A DNA stretch of 64,000 bases. It comes from Topomyia yanbarensis. Taxonomy: Eukaryota > Arthropoda > Insecta > Diptera > Culicidae. Positions within the stretch are counted from its first letter, which is position 1, and every line of letters starts with the position of its first letter. The position numbers and the translations under genes were made by a program. Positions 58,513-64,000 of this stretch are shown piece by piece. Under the pieces are notes generated by a model. That model did no database searches and was not told the DNA's origin. It saw nothing but the letters and a program-made list of their open reading frames with translations. The DNA is taken from assembly GCF_030247195.1 (NCBI RefSeq), contig NC_080672.1, positions 157,487,167-157,551,166 on the forward strand, read 5' to 3'.

Positions 58513-58850
58513 TCCCGATCAGAACGAGATAACAAGATTATAACACAACACAATTTTTATAACATATTGTGTTATAAATTATATCTCGTTAGGGAGTGGG
58601 CGTAGCGTATTGGTAAATCGATTGCCTTGTACGCAGCGCACCTGGGTTCGAGTCCCGACCCCGCACATAGGGTGAGAAATTTTTTCCTAAGAGATTTTTC
58701 TAACCCGAAGAGGCGAATGACCTTAAGGTTAAAACCTCTATAATTGAAAAAAAATATATCTCGTTAGTAATTAAAATAACAGAAATTTATAACAAGTAAC
58801 AATGCGACACATGGTTTTGAAATATTTCTGTTATGTGTTTCTGAACGGGA
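58513..58850. mobile_element. MITE D, split by a SINE
   Basis: Ends TCCCGATCAGAACGAGATAA and, reversed, TCCCGTTCAGAAACACATAA; TA flanks (58511-58512, 58851-58852). The body contains a second inner inverted repeat (TATAACACA/TGTGTTATA). The intact relative is 59374-59536. It inserted into the N-terminal part of the H3 pseudogene. Confidence 0.8.
58593..58754 (+). mobile_element. tRNA-derived SINE with TSD
   Basis: A 13-bp duplication TATATCTCGTTAG (58580-58592, 58755-58767). A box TAGCGTATTGGTAAATCG, B box GGGTTCGAGTCCC, body ending TAAGGTTAAAACCTCTA and an A tail. Same family as 2379-2533. Nested within MITE D. Confidence 0.9.
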
Positions 58851-59051
58851 TAGCACGCACGGCTGTTCTTCTGTGACTTACACACGTCTGGCTTTGAGAA
58901 AGGCTGTGATACAGTGATAGGTTCTAGCATTTATGTTGATTCGGATTAAAAGTAGTATTTGAACTATTTAAACAAACTTTACGTAGTAAACAAGGTATCA
59001 GTGGCAAGAGTTGAACGTTTTCTTTTCGATTTGTGAAATAAGACTAGCAAT

Positions 59052-59240
59052 TCATTTAGTATTTAGCTTCTGTTTTGAAAATATAGATATGACACCCAGT
59101 ATAGTAAAGAACGACGTAAGTCCAACGTCAAACAGGGACTCCTGTATTTCCTCCAATGTTCTTTCTCTCCGAATCGGGTATGGAGTCCAGCCCATCGATT
59201 CATAACGTTCTCCAACCAGAGGCATTTCGGGTGTCATCAC
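59052..59240 (-). CDS. Unrecognised ORF, possibly an exon
   Basis: 62 codons with balanced composition (MPLVGERYESMGWTPYPIRR, then ERTLEEIQESLFDVG) and a hydrophobic C-terminal segment (LTSFFTILGVISIF) that could span a membrane. A GTGAGT donor-like site lies just upstream (about 59290). I know no matching family. It may be an exon of the same gene as 59608-60038, or chance. Confidence 0.3.
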   Translation of the reverse strand: MMTPEMPLVGERYESMGWTPYPIRRERTLEEIQESLFDVGLTSFFTILGVISIFSKQKLNTK

Positions 59241-59373
59241 AAATCATTACAAAATATTTAAAAATAATTAGATATGAAGGGTTCCAAAAACTCACATGGT
59301 GACATATTATGATTAACCGTTCCATGCAGATTAGGTATGATTTTTATTCGGAGATCGCAAAACCAAACCCTAA
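59241..59373. other. Unassigned spacer
   Basis: Possible intronic sequence; nothing is supported. Confidence 0.3.
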
Positions 59374-59536
59374 CCCGATCAGAACGAAATAACAAGATTA
59401 TAACAGAACACATTTTTTTGTAACATATTGTGTTCTAAATTAGGTCTCGTTAGTAGTTAAAATAACCGAAATTTATAACAAGTAACAATGCGAGTAATAG
59501 TTTTGAAATATTTCTGTTATGTGTTTTTGATCGGGA
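59374..59536. mobile_element. MITE D, intact copy
   Basis: 163 bp, CCCGATCAGAACGAAATAAC to the inverted TCCCGATCAAAAACACATAA. It shows what 58513-58850 looked like before the SINE. Confidence 0.8.
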
Positions 59537-59607
59537 AGCTCGACGTGTTGATTTTAGTTGTAAAAGAGCATTAGCAATACTCGTACACAAATATTGAAAT
59601 AACAAAA

Positions 59608-60038
59608 TTTTAACAGTAAAGTGAGCGTTTTGGAGATAATTTAGTCAGATAAACTAATCCGTCATTAATATCATTATCCAGAAATTTTCGGTTATTTTCG
59701 AAATTGATGAACTGTTGATGCTTGAAGGCAAAGTTAAACGCGTTTTTATAAAACCGTAAGCGGTTTAAAGTGACGTCCTTTGGCAGCAGCAGGGACGATG
59801 ATATTTCAATTACAATTCTTGTCATGTTGGTAAAGTAAACATACCTCCATGAAAGTGCTGATGCAATAGTCAGCAAAAACATTACTTTATCTGCTATTGA
59901 GAGAGAAGAAGGCGTGTAAAAGTTTTAAGCCTTTTGTTGGAAACTTTGTCGAGCAACGTGAGCGGTAACTGCTTCTTAACTGTTAAGTAGCTTTTCAAAA
60001 TCGGAAACATCAGCACCGAAAGGCAGTCCCACAGTTGG
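59608..60038 (-). CDS. Coding-like fragments of an unrecognised gene
   Basis: The minus strand from 60038, after an acceptor-like TGTATCATTTCAG, reads QLWDCLSVLMFPILKSYL and TVKKQLPLTLLDKV. One frame away and 80-90 nt on, after a second acceptor-like site (CTTCTCTCTCAATAGCAG), comes the 90-codon frame 59610-59882 with MFLLTIASALSWRYVYF and KDVTLNRLRFYKNAF. An AGGTATGT donor-like site falls after SALSW. This could be a small multi-exon host gene with short introns or a pseudogene with one frameshift. I recognise no domain. Confidence 0.35.
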
Positions 60039-60426
60039 CTGAAATGATACACAGAACAGTAGAAAATGACTTTGCCCTAACAATATGCATAAACACATAT
60101 ATGGAGGGTGGTAACGGTCCGAATTATTTTTATTATTCGTAATTCTGTAATTTTATTGAGCACGATAAACTAATAATGTAGGTCAAGAAAGTCACTTGGA
60201 TAGCAATAAATACATAAAGGTACAAATAAAGTTACTAAACTTTATTGCCCAGTGGCCCAGAATGCAAATTTAGCAAATTTTGAGATTTTACTGAAACTAA
60301 ACAACTTAGCCTTATTAAGTCTTTGGAGAGGTTTTCGTAGTTTGTTACCTTCTTCTTTTTGTTAAAACAACAGTTAGGGTGGTTCTAGTTTTACTAAGAT
60401 GAAAAAATAACTAATCATTCTAGCTA
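60039..60426. other. Unassigned
   Basis: No ORF or repeat end is supported. Confidence 0.35.
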
Positions 60427-60742
60427 CACTGCAACAAATCTGAATTTATCGTTGACGTAATTCTAAACTTGCCACAATCTAACAAGCCGTAATTGACGAA
60501 GTGATGAAATATAACCGTGTTCTGTTTGATTCTACATGAAAGATGTAGTTTCTATGCGCAGGGTCATAAAATTACATCCTTCAACATTTTAAACAAACGC
60601 CATATATGGAGTAAAATTACATGTCTCGCAAAATTCAACGACGTGTATTAAAATTAAAATCAAACGTAACACTATGTCAGTTTTGATGCTCGTATATGCC
60701 ATGGTCAAGAGACGTAAATTTACACGATTTTTTCTAGGTGTG
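60427..60742. mobile_element. MITE family A, copy in duplication unit 1
   Basis: 316 bp, TA on both sides (60425-60426, 60743-60744), CACTGCAACAAATCTG to the inverted CACACCTAGAAAAAATCG. It abuts the RT fragment. Confidence 0.8.
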
Positions 60743-60747
60743 TATAG

Positions 60748-61363
60748 CTATCTACTCTGGCAAAGATTAAGTCCGAGACGAATAGAGCTCGAGAGCAGTT
60801 TGTCCGGATGCTGAGTGTATCGAGGTGTATTAACTGGAAACGGTTTTCGTAGCTCGGCAGTTGGAATCTGTTTCGCCATGGGAGATGTCAAACAGCGTTG
60901 GACAGCCTCGATTCTGCCAATCCCGTTCTGGTAGTATGTATTCCAAACAGCAGAACAATATTCTAACTTTGAGCGGACCAACGCGCAATACAGCGATTTA
61001 TAACAGTATGCGTCCCTGAAGTTGTTTGCTATTCGGAAGAACCCTTTCAGCTGTCTTGATGCCTTGTCCACATTGTACGAAGTATGTGGTTTGAACGTTT
61101 GTGCCGAATCCAAGATGATTCCAAGATCCTTGATGTGAATGTATCTTGGATTGCTTGAGTCGGACAAACATTAATTGAAATGGACCGGATGACGTTTCCG
61201 CGCAAATGTGACGATCGAGTATTTACTCGGGTTTTTAACCATTCCGTTCAGATCACACCACGTACTAAAGTTGTCCAATTCACTTTGAAGAAATTGGATA
61301 TCGGATAAATCTCGTATCCATCGAAAAATCTTCAAATCGTCGGCGAAGGAGAAGCGGGATCGT
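60748..61363 (-). pseudogene. RT fragment (palm to thumb), unit 1
   Basis: The minus strand from 61363 reads SRFSFADDLKIFRWIRDL (catalytic FADD), FSTWCDLNGMVKNPSKYSIV, then a stop at about 61168-61170. It continues with DSSNPRYIHIKDLGIILDSA and CALVRSKLEYCSAVWNTYYQ to 60748, where MITE A begins. Typical Jockey/CR1-like RT order. Both ends are missing. Confidence 0.8.
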
Positions 61364-61784
61364 TATAGTTTGAAATGGACGTCTTAACCCTTGAACGTTG
61401 CACTTGCGTTTTCCACCTTAGAACGTTGCGCTGGGGTAAAAATATACCCCACGCTTTTCATCGCAATTTTCGCAAGCAAAATGGCAAACAAAGGAAATGT
61501 ATAATACATCATTTTCTTCGTTTTTTAATTGCGTAAACAGCAATGTAAGTAGAAATACGGAATTTATTGAATCAATGATACATAAATTGGCTTGAACAAA
61601 ATAAAAACTGAATAAATCGCGGCTTTTAATTTTTTCATAAACATTACTACAACTTTGCGAATTTTCAACAGATTTGAAAAAAATCCAATTATTCTAAAAG
61701 TTGAAAGAATGGTCTAGAAACGCAATAAAATGGAATTTCGATATTTTTAAAAAAGTGCAATTATTTGGAAGAGTGAATGTTAAA

Positions 61785-61905
61785 AAATCGGGTTTTGGAA
61801 AATAACACGAAATGGGGTGAAATTGAAATGAAAAAAATAATGGCCAGAATTATTTTTTTCATTTCAATTTCACCCCATTTCGTGTTAGTTTCCAAAACCC
61901 GATTT
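61785..61905. repeat. 54-bp-arm palindrome, unit 1
   Basis: Arms 61785-61838 and 61852-61905 differ at one position (AAATAAC versus AACTAAC); the 13-bp loop contains TGGCCA. Probably a foldback MITE. Confidence 0.8.
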
Positions 61906-62426
61906 TACATTGGTAACACGCAACTTTACTGTTACAGCAGTAATTATGCGTAAATTATAATTGCGAGCCATTGCTTTGAAAAACCATAAAAAATAAACGA
62001 TACAACAATAAAAATCAGCAAAAATGAGAACGATTTTTTGTTCCGCTTCAAAATTAAATTAAATTAATTGAATAAATGATTAAAAACCATTATATAATGT
62101 TAATTGTTACTTTCGTAGTAAAGCAATCAGTATTTACAGTGACACAATCTCATTTTCGTACACCGCTGTGCGGAATGCTTATCTGCATTTTACAAGTAAA
62201 ACATTAGTTCACGAGACATTTTATTTATGTAGAAATAGTTCACTAGACAGCATAAGGAAGATACAATAATTATCTTTGATAGATTGCAAATGAAGATTTC
62301 GACTGTTACGGTGTATATAAGATTTATTTTAACGGCTTTGTCAGTCTTTTGATAAATAATGGAACGAATTTTAATATTTGTTCGACGTTTCGATGCTTTT
62401 TGGCATTATCTTCAGGGGAAACTAGT

Positions 62427-62739
62427 TGCAACAAATCTGAATTTATCGTTGACGTAATTCTAAACTTGCCACAATCTAACAAGCCGTAATTGACGAAGTG
62501 ATGAAATATAACCGTGTTCTGTTTGATTCTACATGAAAGATGTAGTTTCTATGCGCAGGGTCATAAAATTACATCCTTCAACATTTTAAACAAACGCCAT
62601 ATATGGAGTAAAATTACATGTCTCGCAAAATTCAACGACGTGTATTAAAATTAAAATCAAACGTAACACTATGTCAGTTTTGATGCTCGTATATGCCATG
62701 GTCAAGAGACGTAAATTTACACGATTTTTTCTAGGTGTG
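62427..62739. mobile_element. MITE family A, TIR-clipped copy in unit 2
   Basis: As 60427-60742, but the outer 3 bp and TA of the left end are absent because the duplication starts inside it. Confidence 0.8.
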
Positions 62740-62744
62740 TATAG

Positions 62745-63360
62745 CTATCTACTCTGGCAAAGATTAAGTCCGAGACGAATAGAGCTCGAGAGCAGTTTGT
62801 CCGGATGCTGAGTGTATCGAGGTGTATTAACTGGAAACGGTTTTCGTAGCTCGGCAGTTGGAATCTGTTTCGCCATGGGAGATGTCAAACAGCGTTGGAC
62901 AGCCTCGATTCTGCCAATCCCGTTCTGGTAGTATGTATTCCAAACAGCAGAACAATATTCTAACTTTGAGCGGACCAACGCGCAATACAGCGATTTATAA
63001 CAGTATGCGTCCCTGAAGTTGTTTGCTATTCGGAAGAACCCTTTCAGCTGTCTTGATGCCTTGTCCACATTGTACGAAGTATGTGGTTTGAACGTTTGTG
63101 CCGAATCCAAGATGATTCCAAGATCCTTGATGTGAATGTATCTTGGATTGCTTGAGTCGGACAAACATTAATTGAAATGGACCGGATGACGTTTCCGCGC
63201 AAATGTGACGATCGAGTATTTACTCGGGTTTTTAACCATTCCGTTCAGATCACACCACGTACTAAAGTTGTCCAATTCACTTTGAAGAAATTGGATATCG
63301 GATAAATCTCGTATCCATCGAAAAATCTTCAAATCGTCGGCGAAGGAGAAGCGGGATCGT
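62745..63360 (-). pseudogene. RT fragment, unit 2
   Basis: Second copy of the fragment at 60748-61363, including the same in-frame stop and FADD motif. Confidence 0.8.
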
Positions 63361-63781
63361 TATAGTTTGAAATGGACGTCTTAACCCTTGAACGTTGCAC
63401 TTGCGTTTTCCACCTTAGAACGTTGCGCTGGGGTAAAAATATACCCCACGCTTTTCATCGCAATTTTCGCAAGCAAAATGGCAAACAAAGGAAATGTATA
63501 ATACATCATTTTCTTCGTTTTTTAATTGCGTAAACAGCAATGTAAGTAGAAATACGGAATTTATTGAATCAATGATACATAAATTGGCTTGAACAAAATA
63601 AAAACTGAATAAATCGCGGCTTTTAATTTTTTCATAAACATTACTACAACTTTGCGAATTTTCAACAGATTTGAAAAAAATCCAATTATTCTAAAAGTTG
63701 AAAGAATGGTCTAGAAACGCAATAAAATGGAATTTCGATATTTTTAAAAAAGTGCAATTATTTGGAAGAGTGAATGTTAAA

Positions 63782-63902
63782 AAATCGGGTTTTGGAAAAT
63801 AACACGAAATGGGGTGAAATTGAAATGAAAAAAATAATGGCCAGAATTATTTTTTTCATTTCAATTTCACCCCATTTCGTGTTAGTTTCCAAAACCCGAT
63901 TT
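63782..63902. repeat. 54-bp-arm palindrome, unit 2
   Basis: Copy of 61785-61905, with the same single arm mismatch. Confidence 0.8.
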
Positions 63903-64000
63903 TACATTGGTAACACGCAACTTTACTGTTACAGCAGTAATTATGCGTAAATTATAATTGCGAGCCATTGCTTTGAAAAACCATAAAAAATAAACGATAC

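Larger units (their letters stand above)
55110..58885 (-). pseudogene. Histone H3 pseudogene broken by nested insertions
   Basis: Minus strand, in pieces. 58851-58885: weak match to the H3 start (K-T-A-R region). 58468-58512: weak match to the PRKQLATK region. 55677-55827: [37 protein letters not shown] and QRLVR. 55113-55286: [20 protein letters not shown], a 3-residue deletion after LQQA, then [20 protein letters not shown] and [11 protein letters not shown]. Removing MITE 55289-55674 with one TA joins R-VAQDFK in frame. The SSAVM-type motif and the 3' stem-loop point to a replication-dependent H3. Known role of H3: nucleosome core. This copy is dead: substitutions at invariant sites, a deletion and at least three insertions. 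Confidence 0.9.
60430..62426. repeat. Tandem duplication, unit 1 (1,997 bp)
   Basis: Every stretch compared by eye matches the sequence 1,997 bp further on (for example 60748-61167 with 62745-63164, which give the same 139 codons). The start lies 4 bp inside the MITE A terminus. Confidence 0.9.
62427..64000. repeat. Tandem duplication, unit 2 (runs off the window)
   Basis: Matches 60430-62003 to the last base of the window. The left junction reads ACTAGT/TGCAACAAATCTG, lacking the first bases of the MITE TIR. Confidence 0.9.

Noticed and set aside
58600..58675. tRNA gene on the plus strand
   Set aside because: Same reason: tRNA-like head of a SINE with its own TSD.

Overview
The window looks like intergenic or intronic DNA from a mosquito, most likely a culicine. 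It is AT-rich, carries no intact single-copy host gene that I recognise, and is densely filled with insect-type transposable elements. The evidence is the mix of non-LTR retrotransposon reverse transcriptases, an ORF1/gag-like family with a CCHC knuckle, tRNA-derived SINEs, many TA-flanked and 8-bp-TSD (hAT-type) MITEs, and long arrays of a modular repeat carrying GTAT/TG microsatellites. The species assignment is inference.

Layout. 1-8.5 kb: two copies of an ORF1-only retroelement (36-1178, with a 14-bp target-site duplication; 6850-8383 on the minus strand, split by a hAT-type MITE with an exact 8-bp TSD), a SINE and degenerate AATAAAT repeats. 8.5-14.3 kb: mostly unassigned sequence plus a TA-flanked inverted-repeat element. 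14.4-18.1 kb: a decayed Jockey-like EN-RT element interrupted by a long-TIR MITE. 19.8-22.6 kb: a decayed RT-RNase H element of the R1/LOA/I type. 23-35 kb: a run of TIR elements. These include a 912-bp foldback element with 8-bp TSD nested in a larger TIR element (27.7-29.7 kb), a hAT-type element with 8-bp TSD (30.5-31.5 kb) and a 65-bp perfect-arm MITE (24.4-24.7 kb). 36-51.9 kb: several copies of a modular repeat built from units of about 335 bp, interrupted by a TIR transposon (36.66-38.26 kb) and a 564-bp SINE-like element with a 22-bp TSD. 51.9-54.65 kb: degenerate TTATTCATTT repeats holding a third ORF1-only copy. 55.06-58.9 kb: a replication-type histone H3 pseudogene (minus strand, 3' stem-loop still visible) broken into pieces by at least three MITEs. 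One of those MITEs itself carries a 507-codon open RT reading frame and a further MITE; another carries a SINE. 59-60 kb: coding-like fragments that I cannot name. 60.43-64 kb: a head-to-tail duplication with a 1,997-bp offset that holds a MITE, an RT fragment and a 54-bp-arm palindrome.

How it fits together. Nothing here forms an operon or pathway. The logic is one of parasites and nested insertion. The ORF1-only elements lack any RT yet carry a TSD and a 3' terminal hairpin, so they must have been mobilised by an RT supplied in trans. The MITEs and SINEs likewise depend on outside enzymes. The nested insertions give a relative order of events, most clearly in the histone H3 locus and in the 27.7-29.7 kb nest. 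The only long open reading frame with a recognisable function is the RT at 55956-57479, itself a 5'-truncated insertion. I could run no database searches; family names rest on motifs seen by eye.
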